A program made the position numbers and the translations under genes. Shown in pieces: positions 53,431 to 53,450 of a stretch of DNA of 53,450 nucleotides; positions within the stretch are counted from its first letter, which is position 1; each line of letters starts with the position of its first letter. Below the pieces are notes generated by a model. The model made no database searches. It was not told the DNA's origin and saw only the letters and a list, made by a program, of their open reading frames with translations. Source of the stretch: Crocosphaera sp. (GTDB taxonomy: Bacteria; Cyanobacteriota; Cyanobacteriia; Cyanobacteriales; Microcystaceae); NCBI RefSeq assembly GCF_030064895.1, contig NZ_JASJEB010000048.1:1-53450 (forward strand), in the 5' to 3' direction.

Positions 53431-53450
53431 ACTAATTTTTTTACGAATTC

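Overview
The window comes from a cyanobacterium. It carries photosystem II genes (psbH, psbX, psbE-psbF-psbL-psbJ), the PSII assembly genes for rubredoxin and Ycf48, ycf66, a LabA-type NYN protein, a cytochrome b6f haem-assembly (CCB-type) gene and an apocarotenoid oxygenase. The octamer GCGATCGC (HIP1) recurs many times. AT-rich coding, abundant short tandem heptamer to nonamer repeats, IS200/IS605 relics and TA-type genes suggest a unicellular Crocosphaera/Cyanothece-like organism. That placement is an inference from style, not from a search.

Layout. 1-181: C-terminal end of a TnpB gene and its terminal hairpin. 247-9348: housekeeping genes murI, amiC, nnr, a labA-like gene, metG, coaBC and a small DUF2555-like gene; a TnpB relic joined to a decapitated amino-acid-binding protein gene lies between metG and coaBC. 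9655-12465: a glycosyltransferase and a stand-alone P-loop ATPase. 12741-16978: pyrH-frr converging on priA, with a TnpB relic between them whose end overlaps the priA stop codon. 17181-20382: a repeat-rich Slr1339-like gene, three terD genes and a methyltransferase, all on one strand. 20400-24353: palindrome, TnpB-like relic, small genes, SIMPL protein, psbH, tatA. 24521-29213: CPP1-like gene, alanine/sodium symporter, Uma2 nuclease, HEPN (AbiU2-like) protein, YdcF. 29397-37596, minus strand: apocarotenoid oxygenase, then an APH-like kinase, an ABC exporter and three glycosyltransferases, one of them broken by a single in-frame TGA. 37832-43659: two small TolB-like lipoproteins, a TnpB relic, ycf66, psbX, lpdA, gnd. 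43822-48615: an accessory island of toxin-antitoxin type genes. 48831-51038: rubA-ycf48-psbEFLJ. 51122-53450: a DUF2971 fragment, a CCB-type gene, a VOC-like membrane protein, and a truncated exported protein behind a consensus promoter.

The most unusual object is the 45013-47987 operon. One 830-residue protein joins a Ser/Thr kinase, about twelve WG repeats and a C-terminal UPF0175-type antitoxin domain, and it overlaps by 4 nt the gene for a DUF3368 PIN-domain protein, the usual toxin partner of UPF0175. It looks like a toxin-antitoxin pair placed under a sensor kinase. The second theme is decay. At least four TnpB-type relics sit hard against the 3' ends of host genes, and several genes are broken by a single stop or by truncation: a glycosyltransferase, an antitoxin-like gene, an amino-acid-binding protein, a DUF2971 gene and an exported protein.
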